DNA of 64,000 nucleotides. It comes from Steromphala cineraria (taxonomy: Eukaryota; Mollusca; Gastropoda; Trochida; Trochidae). The stretch's first letter is position 1; each line of letters starts with the position of its first letter. Position numbers and translations under genes: made by a program. Below the pieces are notes generated by a model. That model saw nothing but the letters and a program-made list of their open reading frames with translations. It made no database searches and was not told where the DNA came from. This document shows positions 43,283-54,200 of this stretch, one piece after another. The DNA lies in the NCBI GenBank assembly GCA_916613615.1, contig OU744723.1, positions 29,836,296-29,900,295 of the forward strand, given 5' to 3'.

Positions 43283-44155
43283 AGAGAAGCCCAAAAGGCG
43301 GGACGACGTCACAAGCAACGGTATGATACCAAAGTGCGCGCCTCAACTCTTCAAAGTGGTGATCGAGTTCTTTTTCGATTAGTTGGTCTCACTGGAAAAC
43401 ACAAGCTAGCTAACAAGTGGGGACGGGAAGTATTCACTGTAGTGAATCAGCCAAATGAGGATATCCCTGTTTTTACTGTGCAGCAAGAGGATGGCAAAGG
43501 TTCAAAGAAGACTTTGCATCGGAATATGCTTCTTCCTCTAGTGTCAGTTCCAGTTGAACCAAGAGCACCACAGATGAAAAGCAAACCAGGAACTAAAAAG
43601 TCTATGTCCTTGAGGGTACAAGAATTCAAAGAACAGAGCGATTCGGATGAAGATAGTGTTTGTGAAGTGATGGTAATGCTACCAGGAGCTCCTTTAGTGG
43701 ATGTGTCCCCAGTGCATGGTAGTGATGCAATTGATTCCCAGGAGGTTAGAAACACAAGTGATACTCGTTTCGAGACAGTTGGATCAGTTTTTGAAGATTT
43801 GTCTCCAACTTCCACGGAATCTCCTCAAACATCGATCATTGCAAGTATTCCATCAACCCCTGTTGAACAGTCATCTGCTTCTCCTGAACAAGGGATGAAC
43901 ACATCTTCTGCTCCTGATACTGATGTTGCCGACGCAGTTGCTCCAGAACCATTACCGAATTCTGCTGTGGGGAGGCCTACCCGCAACAGAGTTCCTCCAG
44001 CTTGGTTAAGAAGTGGCGACTGGGTCACAAACTTCAGTGTTCAGGCTTTTCCGTCGTCTTCAGTTCCTTCAGTTTTTTCGTCTTCGTGTGAAGAAGTTGA
44101 GTTGGTAGATTATCCAGCGGCTGCTGGTATCTCAGATTTTGAAGTTTTTGTATGA
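43283..44155 (+). pseudogene. Integrase C-terminal domain of element B
   Basis: In the same frame as the core, after the stop: LQSGDRVLFRLVGLTGKHKL, WGREVFTVV, then FTVQQEDG, an SH3-like domain. A long Ser/Pro/acidic tail follows, ending DFEVFV. There is no chromodomain. Confidence 0.78.
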
Positions 44156-44250
44156 GTTGTCAGTTGTGCTCCAGGTGTAAATAGTTTTCTCAGTTTGTAT
44201 TTCTGTTTGTTTGAATGTTTTTCAGCATTAAAATGTTGAGGACAACATTT

Positions 44251-44563
44251 CACAAAGGAGGGGAGGATGTCGCCGGATGTATTTAATGATACATTTCGTA
44301 AAATGCTTCATTTCTCTTTGCTTTGTTACGAGCTCTCTTCTTTTCACACTCTTACTATGGTCGTAACACTAATAGTATCTCGTGCAGTACCTGTTCCGTG
44401 ACGTAGGCATTTTCAAATTCGCCACTTCATGTCACGCCATGGCCAAGGTGAGTTGTCATACCCCTCAGCCACACATCATCTTTTATTGATGTCTCTTTTA
44501 TGTTTTTACAGGTATGTACCTTTTCTATGTAACCTTTCTTTCATAAGAATCGTGTAATTGATA
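44251..44563 (+). repeat. Polypurine tract and truncated 3' LTR of element B
   Basis: CACAAAGGAGGGGAGGA (44251-44267) precedes an LTR that starts TGTCGCCGGATG and follows the 5' LTR for 296 bp to GTGTAATTGATA, where it stops. The second duplicated unit and the LTR end are absent. A few differences from the 5' LTR (ATGGCCAAG for ATGGCCGAG) show age. Confidence 0.85.
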
Positions 44564-47072
44564 TATTATTATTATTGACATTATTTTAGTAAAAAGCCTA
44601 ATAAGTAAACGATCTCATAAAAGCTTGACAAATTTATTTTTACAAATTCAGGATGCCCGTATTGGTTGTTTACGATTTATTCATTTGAAATACATAATGT
44701 ATATGCATCATGTTTTCTTTGTGATATCTCCAACAAAACATTTATTTGCAAAATATGCGATTTTGACACTTTTTATAAGTTCCTGTATGTTAAACTTGAT
44801 AAAATAGTTTTTACTTTTGAAATCGCCCCTGGAAAGCTTCCGATGTGACGACAACGTCACAGAATCTGAGGGGCTCGAAAACAAGTGACGTCACAAAATG
44901 CGCGATAAATTTGACCTCTTCAAAATAAGGAGATTTTAAGAGTAATAATCAAGGCTATATTTATTTTAATTTGGTTTTCAGTTGGCCAAATAAATGTTAC
45001 TAAAGGTATTATAAGTATTTAGGATAAATTATATGTAACTTAATGCAAATGCTGCCGTTTGTCTTAGGGGCTCGAAAACACCGTACGCGAGGTTATGTTG
45101 GCGATAACTATTACGGTAAGGTGCTACGAAATTCAGTATCGGTCCGTTGTTATTTTTAGCGGCGGTAGAGAAGTAGAATTTACTACTACTAGAAAATAAT
45201 CTACGATTGAAACTTTTATTTTCTGACAGGACGATCCCTAATCAAGTATTGTGTAGAATATTTACCAAATTGATGATGCGTTTTGATTTTAGAAACGAAA
45301 ACGTCTAAAATTAAAAAAACGGCGATAACTGTTCCCCAGCCAGTAGAGATTAATTGTAATTTCGTTAATGTATCCGAGATGATTTCCAAGCCATATGCAA
45401 AATATAACGACAAATGGACTTTTATTTAATTCATGAAACTTATTGTAATTGCTAATAAACATGTAAGTATATATGAGAAATTACGTTGGTTTTTAGTCGC
45501 TACAGTAACTGTACAGTGGTTTTTACCTTGAACGATACTTAGTCTTACGGTTCATGATGAATAACGATTTTCAGTTATATGACTGACCTGTTGGAATACC
45601 AAGCTCCTTACTACCTCTCCCAAAGCCTTTTATAACTTCTCCTTGAGCGAAATGTGGTAGAAAATTTTCAGTCATGTTTACATAAGTTAAAACCCTATTT
45701 CATGCGACGAACAACCGGAGGCAGACGACGCGAGAGGGCGCTGTCAAGGGAACTAACTCGACGTCTAAATTGCGGCGTTCTCTCTCTGTTGCGCTACGCA
45801 TTTCAGCAAATGCCTTTGCTGATTAGGCGCTACTGATGACCAAAAGTTACGCAACGCCATGCCTAAATGTTAAGTATTTCGTCTATTCAAGGATTTTCAT
45901 AGCTCACCCTGTGCTATTTATATCACAAAATTTAGATCTAGAACATCTAAGTTAGATGTAACCATAGACTTCAATTGAAACTGGTAGATAGTATAAAATT
46001 GCTAAAGAACATAGATTACATCATGTAGCCTAAGTGTAAGATTGGGGATGATCCCGGATGAACCTCATTTTATGAAAAAGTGTAATCTGTTAAAATGAAT
46101 TACGAAAAAAATTCTTCCTGCATATTATTATAAACTTTTATCAATAAATAGATATGTTTCACTCTATATGTCCATCACATATAAATCAATACTTCTCTGT
46201 ATATCAAATATTACCGGTACTTGCGTATACTCAATTAATTCATATGTGTTACTTCAATATATGTTTTGATATGTGTGTATATTTATACATATTTGTATAT
46301 ATTACTGTAACATATGTGTACACGATACAATGTCTACACCTTATATTGTATTGAATACCGTTACATATTTGTACTTTTGAATGCCATCTTGGTGTATGTA
46401 TTTATGTATATAATAATGATCTTAATGCTCATGTACCACCGTTAGTGGATATTGAGAAATAAAAACTTTGAATCTTGATAACTCTATGTCATGATTTATG
46501 AAAATAAACTTGACTTGACTTATAACTAATACCCTCTTGAATTTTCGATTTCGTATTCCGTATTGATTGATTTGTTTTCTTAACAAATTACTCATTGTAC
46601 TTTTAGAGTAGTTGTCACTGAACAATCCAATTTTCTTAACGAACAAGGTATTGCAGTAGATGATTGATTATATGTTTTCTTAACTAATTACGTATTGTTG
46701 TAGAGTCACCTCCATGGTAACACAATTCAGTTAAAAATAATTTCAAAAGTTTACGTCTATCACTCCCTAAACCAAATAAACGCCCAATAGATTCCCAAAA
46801 TTCAATTGGGTTTTTATCGCTCGTATCTTCCAATTTGCGTCTTCATGTATAAAATGTAAATGTACTTGTTTTGTCTGCTTTGATGTATCAAAAACTTCCC
46901 GTTTACACATACACTTGGCTAAGTAAACATATTACAGCTATCAAATGCAAATGTAGGTTGATTACAATGAATATATTTTTCTTTATTTTCGGCCCTTTTT
47001 CCTCGGCCTCTATGACTATTTACTTCGGCCCTTTTGACTTTTTTATCGGCCTTTTCATCCTTTGGCCCATTT
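44564..47072. other. Intergenic, no gene seen
   Basis: AT-rich. GAGGGGCTCGAAAACAAG (about 44870) and TTAGGGGCTCGAAAACACC (45064) are a short direct repeat, inverted relative to one near 35678. No reliable exon was found. Confidence 0.4.
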
Positions 47073-48017
47073 TGTTATATGGCGAAATATCCAGAAAAGT
47101 TAGGGGGTGAGTTATTCAGAAATAATGTAGGACGAATTGAGCAGAGATGCTGTGATAAGTGTTGCGAGGAAATTGCGTGTAACAGAATAGCTCAAAGGCA
47201 GTTAGGAAGACAGTATACATGAATCAAGAATATGTAGTAGGGGGTGTTATGGATAAATCTAGTAAAAGTAATGAAAAATGACAAACAAGTGTTTGGTTAT
47301 GGTAATATAATCATAATGTCTGGAAAAACAAGAAACCTGAAGCAAAGATGTCATTGCGTAATTGGTTTAGTGGAGGATTGAGGAGAGTCCAGGAAAATGG
47401 ATACTTGTGACCAGTACAAAGCGATTAAGGGGTAAGGTTAGAATTCTCCGAGGGAGACAGGTTTAATATTAATAAGAAGAAGGGTAGAGAGTAGAGGTTG
47501 AAGGCTAAAAGTTAAGGGTTGGCAAAACCAGAGCGATTGGCTAAAAGTGAGACCCACCCCAAAGAATGAGTGACAGTTGAGTACAACAAAAAGAAGCTGC
47601 ACAGTAGTTTCAGAGAGTTAGTCCGGGAGTTCTCAGAAGTACCAACTGCCTGCTTAACCCTTGACCGGCGTCTTCGGCGGGGCCGGAGCGGCTTCTTAGA
47701 GGGAACCGTATGGGTATCGTATAGCATGCTTTTCGGCAGTATGGGGTTAGGTAGGAAATAAGGAATAAGAAGGTAATTTTAAGGTTTAGATTAAAGTAAG
47801 CATTCAGGGGTTAAGTTAAGCAGGTTAAATCGTACTAGTAGAAGGTTAAGGTATTGATTGTAATATGATGTGTAATTTGCTTTAAATGTATTTGTAATAA
47901 AAGGTAAAAACATTGTGTGAGTTTTTCATGAGAGAATTAGTTAGTAAGGTATAGTACAAGTAGTAGCAAGCGAGTAAAGCTACATCCCAAGACATAGCGA
48001 CACAAGTAAATATGACA
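47073..48017 (+). repeat. 5' LTR of element C
   Basis: TGTTATATGGCG...AATATGACA. AATAAA at 47896-47901 could serve polyadenylation. GC-rich CGGCGTCTTCGGCGGGGCCG near 47667 stands out in AT-rich DNA. Short open frames within it are repeated in the 3' LTR and are not genes. Confidence 0.93.
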
Positions 48018-48031
48018 TGGGGAGATGCGGG
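48018..48031 (+). other. Primer-binding site of element C
   Basis: TGGGGAGATGCGGG begins directly after the LTR CA. The priming tRNA is not identified; it is not the lysine type used by element B. Confidence 0.65.
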
Positions 48032-49065
48032 TTTTCTCAAACTATTTAGCTTTGAGATAGATTCATAGAACTAAAATAGCGGGGAATTTTTCATTTTGTT
48101 TCTGAGGGTATTGTCAATGAACGGGCAGTCGGTACTGTCTATCGATCGGTCTGAGGCAGTTTGGTAGACAGGTTAGGTAAGGTTGTGAGGCGAGCACACC
48201 GTCGCGGATCGATAATACTAGTAAAGCTTCCCTGTGAAGCGGGATCTTTTTGGAGAAAGGGTTGGTTACGATTTGTTACTTAAATGAATTCTTGGAAAAA
48301 GGTAAGTGTTAACTATGTTATATATTGTTATAAGAAGGGTTGTTAGTGTTTTTGCCTACATGGTATGATGGTTTTAAGATTTTACATGTATTAGTTATAT
48401 AGTGTTATAAAACAGGTACGTGAAACTTTAATTGGTTGAGGCAAGGGTCTATTTATGATATTTTATGGATGAAATATATTTTATGTAAGAATATTTATGG
48501 TTGGTATAATTATGAATGCGATTTGCTGGATTATTTTATGGGACTATAGTTTAGTCATTGGAGTTTTTGATAGCGGAAAGGAATTGGCGGTATTCGGTTG
48601 GTAACATAATATACATATTATGTGTGTCTCGCACCAGTGTGAGGTGGAGCTTTAAATTTTAGCGTACACGAACCGTTAAGTGTTGGTCAGGTTTACTGAG
48701 CAGGGTGGCAATTCCAAACTCAAATTCCGTTATTGTTTATGAAATATTTTGAGGAGGACTTTTAAAAATTTATTTGTTGGTGGACGGGATATTTGGTAGT
48801 AGGCGGGCAAAGTACACGTTATATGTTACTTGGCCTTGTTAACTGTGATCCCGTTATTCTGGAAATGGGTGTATACACAAGGGTATGTTGAGTCATATTT
48901 TATATATGTATAAGAGTGGTTGGAAAATAATTTACATTGCTACAGGGGTCAATTACGAGGTTAGGAAGGTTTTTCAAGGGTGTCGTTTGTAATATTTGAT
49001 TATATTTAGATATTTAATATTAGTTTACTATCACGAGGGTTAAGTGGAGATAATAGATAAAAATA
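48032..49065 (+). other. Untranslated leader of element C
   Basis: About 1 kb, AT-rich, with no protein pattern I can support. Confidence 0.55.
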
Positions 49066-49212
49066 ATGCCGGGCTTGCCACAAAGTAATAATTTTGAAGC
49101 TATTAAGGCTGAAATTCTATCGCAATTAGAGTGGTTACTACAGGAATTGCCCCGTAAACTTAATTTATTGAACCAGGCTGAATTTGCTTTGTATCAAGCA
49201 CTTCATAATTAA
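49066..49212 (+). CDS. Small upstream ORF in the leader of element C
   Basis: ATG opens 48 codons (MPGLPQSNNFEAIKAEILSQ, then LEWLLQELPRKLNLLNQAEF, ALYQALHN, stop). It is predicted helical with a leucine-rich centre and has no known family. After the TAA the same frame runs on for another 24 codons (LRQTLGRTNIVELTVADMEY) to a TAG, so the original ORF may have been longer. It lies upstream of the gag-side ORFs. Confidence 0.4.
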   Translation: MPGLPQSNNFEAIKAEILSQLEWLLQELPRKLNLLNQAEFALYQALHN

Positions 49213-49319
49213 GCGAATTTGCGACAAACATTAGGAAGGACTAATATTGTTGAATTAACAGTAGCGGATATGGAATATGTGGATTAGTGTTTCAGTTTAT
49301 ATGGTGTTTTCTTTATGAT

Positions 49320-50150
49320 ATGAATAACGGTCCAGCTAAGCGTACAAGATCCAAGGCGTCTAGTGATAATACGGGGGAAGTCAAGCAGGGTACTATATTT
49401 CGAAAGTCATTTAACTATCCGATTTCACCGGATGACAGTTTTGAAGAAATTAGATTTTTCAACGGGCCAAGTCCTACGGGGGTGGATATAGAGAATTTCA
49501 CACCCAAAAGTGAAACGTTAAATAAGACAAATGCAAGAGGGGTTTCATTACGAATTGAGAATGAGTCTTTAATAGACAAGACTAGTTTGGGGGCAGGCGT
49601 AGACGGGAGCGTGAAAACTGTGTTAAAATTTGAGGATGAGACAAGTGCTTTGGCTGAGTGAATGTTAATTGATATTGGTCAGGCGAGTTTGGAAGATAGA
49701 AAGGATAGGTTAGAGGTTATTCAACAAGATATTCCAAGAGATACAGACGAGTCAGCTAAGGTCAGAGAGGAATTAGAGGGTAACGCTGTTATTACGCAGG
49801 AGGCCGAGAGAATAGCGTCAAATGTACAGTTTGATTTAGACGGGGAACAAATTGATTTAGTGAACGACCAATTTGGTTTTGAGGCGGGCCAGAAAATTGT
49901 AGGGGATGCTCATATTGTAGCCAATCGGGGAGAAGGACAGGAAATAGATACGGATAGGAATTTAAGTGATACAGAAGGTGATTTGAGAAGCGAAGTTATT
50001 AGTATAGCAGGAGGGGCCGAGTTACTCGGTGAGGAAAATTGTAAGGAATCAGTGAATGAAAAGTTAAAGGGATCAGGTTCAGAGGAATATTTATTAGTAT
50101 TCTTAGCAGAGCAGGGCCTACCAGAGGCTAAAAGAAGCTCTTGGTATTGA
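49320..50150 (+). CDS. Pre-gag ORF(s) of element C, one internal TGA
   Basis: ATG at 49320 (MNNGPAKRTRSKASSDNTGE) reads to a TGA at 49659, directly followed by an ATG in the same frame (TGA-ATG), and then to a stop at 50148. The first part has a basic start and RKSFNYPISPDDSFEEIRFF. The second is very acidic (Glu/Asp/Asn-rich). The Gag frame proper is in another frame, and its upstream open stretch (LKEALGIEESVVIQVDSVLQ) seems to continue this protein after a frame change near 50115. So it may be an N-terminal Gag extension broken by two lesions, or a separate accessory protein. No family is recognised. Confidence 0.45.
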
Positions 50151-50256
50151 GGAGTCGGTTGTTATTCAGGTCGATAGTGTATTGCAGGGGATTGAGGATA
50201 GAGAGTTGTCTTTTGGGTCCCCATACGTTAATATTACGGATACCTCATTTGATATA

Positions 50257-51216
50257 ATGGGAGATAATAGTATTCATCCAGAATTTTTTGATGGTACAGA
50301 CCATTCGGTAGCTCCAGAGTTTTTGGCCCGATTTAATCATTATGCAGATTTTAAAGGATGGTCTGAGACTCAGAAAATTAAAGCATTTCCTTTATTTTTG
50401 CGCAAGAGTGCGTACTTATGGGTTCAACATGTAGAACTCGAAACGAACGATGATTTTGAAATTTTAGAAATAAAATTTAAAGAAAGGTTTTGCCATGCTG
50501 TACCAAAGTGGACAATGGTTAAAGATTTTCAATCTCGCCGACAGAAACCAGGTGAGAGTCTTGATCAATATTTAGCTGAACTGACAAGGTTGGCGACATT
50601 GTTAGGAAAAACTGAAAGTGACATTCTAGATTCTTTTGTGAGCGGCCTACCTGCGCGCGTTAGAGCGCTGGTTATAATTCAAAAGCCTGAGACTCTTGCT
50701 GCGGCTGTGGAAGTTGCCAGATTGGCACAAAGCATTGCCGAGGAGGATACCAGAAGTATAGTGCAGGGTTGTTTCGAAAGATTAGAAAATGTATGCGAGA
50801 GAATGGAGAAGCAACAAAATGCAGGATTAAACTGTGAGTTTCAGGAACCCCCCGTGGCAGCATTTGAAAGGAGACAACCGGCACCGGATCCAGGTCGCTG
50901 GCAGGGGAGACCACCAAGGCAGATGGAACAGAGACAGTCAAGGGGACGGGGTGTAACCGGTATTGGACCAAGGAGGGAGACTTCGGCCCACAGAGTACGA
51001 TGGTCTCACCCCTCCAGTGACAAGACGCACGCACAGGGACCCGTCGTTAACCGCTCGGGGAGAACCGCTGAGAGGACCTGTTTCAAGTGTGGCGGTGAGT
51101 TCTCTGAGTTACATATTGAAAGGTGTCCGGCTCGACGAGCTGATTGTTTTAATTGTGGCCGACTTGGGCATTTTCGGCGCGTTTGCAGGGCGCCGGTTCA
51201 GCAGAGTAATAGATGA
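50257..51216 (+). CDS. gag: gag of chromovirus C
   Basis: From the ATG at 50257 (MGDNSIHPEFFDGTDHSVAP) it encodes about 319 residues; the frame is open further upstream, so the true start could be earlier. The capsid pattern is FLARFNHYADFKGW, KIKAFPLFLRKSAYLWVQHV, KERFCHAVPKWTMVKDFQSR, QYLAELTRLATLLG, ILDSFVSGLPARVRALV. Near the end there are two zinc motifs, CFKCGGEFSELHIERC (irregular) and CFNCGRLGHFRRVC (CX2CX4HX4C). It packages the element RNA and forms particles in the family. It ends in TGA (51214-51216) followed by CTA. Pol continues in the same frame. Confidence 0.85.
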   Translation: MGDNSIHPEFFDGTDHSVAPEFLARFNHYADFKGWSETQKIKAFPLFLRKSAYLWVQHVELETNDDFEILEIKFKERFCHAVPKWTMVKDFQSRRQKPGESLDQYLAELTRLATLLGKTESDILDSFVSGLPARVRALVIIQKPETLAAAVEVARLAQSIAEEDTRSIVQGCFERLENVCERMEKQQNAGLNCEFQEPPVAAFERRQPAPDPGRWQGRPPRQMEQRQSRGRGVTGIGPRRETSAHRVRWSHPSSDKTHAQGPVVNRSGRTAERTCFKCGGEFSELHIERCPARRADCFNCGRLGHFRRVCRAPVQQSNR

Positions 51217-51219
51217 CTA
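51214..51219 (+). promoter_or_regulatory. Probable gag-pol stop readthrough signal (UGA CUA)
   Basis: The gag stop TGA is followed by CTA, and the same frame then runs open for 20 codons into pol and through its 1458 codons. UGA CUA is the best-studied leaky stop context (alphaviruses, some animal genes). No other stop lies between gag and pol. Efficiency cannot be judged from sequence. Confidence 0.6.
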
Positions 51220-51276
51220 AGGGGACAAGGTCTAGGGACAGGCAGGTTTTCTAGGCACAGTGAGAGGCGCAGAGTT

Positions 51277-54200
51277 ATGGGACATTTCTGTCATAACTGT
51301 GGAGAACCATGGGCCTATAACGCTAATAGAAGTTGGGTGTCTAGAGATGACAGGCATTATTATTCAGGTGACACACAGGGGGGCTATGGTAGTAAATATA
51401 AAGAGCGAGGCCGACCTGGCGTCCGTCCTCTTAATTATGCCAGACAGGATAGATTTACTCCAGGCAAGGGGAGGATTTTTTCTGGGGTAACAGAGGCAGA
51501 CTCAATAATGAAAATTGGACTTCGCATAAATAATTGTTTTGTGGAATCCATTGTTGACACGGGGGCGTGCCTATCTGTGCTCACAGAGGGTATTTTAAGA
51601 GACACAGGGTTATGGCGCGAGGAGAATCTCCAGCCGCCAGATGTTCAGAATTTCAGAGGTATTAACGAGGACGTGTTTCCGGTACTTGGTCAAATGAAGG
51701 TTAAATTTGAGTTAGGAGGTCGTTTTTATGAACATTCATTTTATGTAGTAAAAAGGTTAATATTTCCAATGTTCTTAGGGTTGGATTTCTTGAAGAAACA
51801 TCAGGTAGTAATAGACTTCAGTAATGGTACAATAGAAATACCGGGTGAATTACCTTCTCAATCATTGTGTAGTGTTGATAGTAAGGAGACAGTGAATGGG
51901 GATGTAGAGGCAGATTATCGTTGTGAGATACCGGTTAGAGTAATGAAACGTACCATTGTTCCAGCTCATTCGGAAATGACAATAAGGGTTTATATACCTT
52001 GTTTTACTGAGACTGATGACATATTGTGTGAACCAATTCAGTGCTTGGGTGAGGGGTTATGTGTTTTGGGAGCGCGGTGTGTAGCTTCGGCTCCAAGAGG
52101 GTTGACATCTTATAGGGTATTGAATCCTCATGCTCAGGATATTGCTTTAGAGAGGGGTCAACAGATTGCCTCGTGTTGTCATATAAGTAACGATCAGATT
52201 AGCCAGTTGGAAGAGAAAGGGGATCAAAAAGACCGGACAGAGAATACTCAGTTGTCTGTGGAGGAGGTAGATAGTCTGATATTAGAGCTTGGACTGAAAT
52301 TTGATGACGAGAATTTAAGCGAGGTTCAGAAGTCAATGTTAAAGCGGTTAATAGCAGAGAATAGGGATTGCTTTGCAACATCGTTATCAGAGTTGGGGAG
52401 GTGTGACTTGTTAGCACATGACATCGAGGTTGGGGACGCAAAACCAGTGAGGCAAAGGTTTTATAGAGTTAATCCGGAGGCGAGAAAAGAAATTAACAGG
52501 CAAGTGGGGGAGCTAGTTAGGTTAGGAATATGTGAGCCACATTATGGAAGTGAGTGGGCCTCTCCAGTTATCTTAGTTAAAAAGAAGAGATTACAAGGTA
52601 AACCCCAAGAATATCGACTGGCAGTAGACATGAGAGTGGTAAATAGTGCGACTAAGGTTAAAGAGATATCACCATTGTTGAGAATAGATGATGTCATTGA
52701 TTGTTTGGGGGAGAAAAAGAGTCAATATTTTTCCACTATCGATTTGTTCTCAGGTTATTTTCAAGTGCCCCTTACACCACGAGCACAAGATGTTTCGACA
52801 TTTATGACTCAAGACGGGTGTTTTCGGTTCAAAAGAATGCCTTTTGGTTTGTGTAATGCTCCGGCGACGTTTTCCCGTGTGATTCAGGATGTATTCAAGT
52901 CTCTTAATTGGAAAACCACGTTGTGTTACTTAGACGATATTATTTGTTTCTCACCATCTTTTGATCAACACATGCAAGATCTTAGGGACGTTTTTGCATG
53001 CCTAAGAGCAGCTAACCTAACAGCGAAGCCTAGTAAGTGTGAATTTGGTGCAAAAGTCGTTAAGTATTTGGGACACATATTTTCAAAGGAAGGGGTCCAA
53101 GTCGATACCGAAAAAACTAAGTTGGTTGACAAGTTTCCAGTTCCAACCAGTCAGAAACATGTTCGCAGTTTTTTAGGACTGAGTGGTTATTACAGACGTT
53201 TTGTAAAAGATTATTCTAAAATTGCACATCCATTAAATAAGCTGTTGCAGAAAAATGAGAAATTTCATTGGGGTTCAGAGGAGGAAGAGTCGTTTCAAAC
53301 GTTGAAGAAAGCTTTAGTAAGCCCACCAGTTTTAGCATTTCCAGATTGGACAAAACCTTTCATTCTAACAACAGATGCGTCATTAACAGGTATGGGTTTT
53401 GTCTTAGCACAAGCAGACGACAAAGGGTTTGAACATGCAATAGCGTATGCAGGTAAAAGTTTGTCACCGGCAGAACGTAATTATAGCATTACAGAGCTAG
53501 AGCTCTTGGCGGTCATTAGTGGTATTCATCATTTCAAGGAATACTTGCAGGGGAGAGAATTTATAATTATGACAGATCATAAGGCACTTCAATATCTTAC
53601 CAACAACCGCACTAAGTCAGCAAGGCTTATCCGTTGGTCCTTATTTTTGGGAGAGTATAATTTTACTATTAAGTATCGCCCAGGAAAGTCTATAAGCCAT
53701 GCAGATGGGTTGTCAAGGTGTGAACACTTAGAGCCGGGTGAGTCGGATATTTTGGAAAATATAGGTAGCTTATTCACAATAGCTAAGGGTGATGAGGTAG
53801 TGTTAGAGGTGGATAAGGATATGCAGGACGAGAGTAGCGCGGAGGTAGCAGAGGATAAAGATAGAGAAGTACGGGATGAGCTAGACACACCGGTAGATGG
53901 GGCTATATCAATGGAGGATATACAGGCTAAACAACAGGCAGATGCAGCATTACGTCCAATAATTGATTATTTGAGTACAGGGTATTCAGACTCAACGGGT
54001 AAGGACAGCACGTTATTACAGGCTCAGTGTCAGGAGTATGTCTTAGATAATGGCACGCTTTTTAGGCTGTGGGGACCACAGATTTCTGGAAACTGGAAAA
54101 ACAGGTGTGTCAAACAGGTGGTTATTCCAAAATGCTTAGTTAATAAAATTTTGTCCGCGTATCATGATAGTTTGATGGCAGGTCATCAGGGTATGGATAG

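Larger units (their letters stand above)
36574..44563 (+). mobile_element. Ty3/gypsy element B, PNMA-like gag, dead
   Basis: It has a 5' LTR, a lysine-type primer site, a 1.7-kb leader, gag, protease, RT, RNase H, integrase, a polypurine tract and a truncated 3' LTR. Lesions: two stops in gag, frameshifts in pol, loss of the RT catalytic core, a stop in RNase H, and a stop between the integrase core and C-terminal domain. The Gag resembles the type from which animal PNMA-family genes derive. Confidence 0.88.

Noticed and set aside
47512..47761. Arg-rich and other short ORFs within the LTR of element C
   Set aside because: Identical copies occur in both LTRs, there are no homologues known to me, and they lie over regulatory DNA. 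Not supported as genes.
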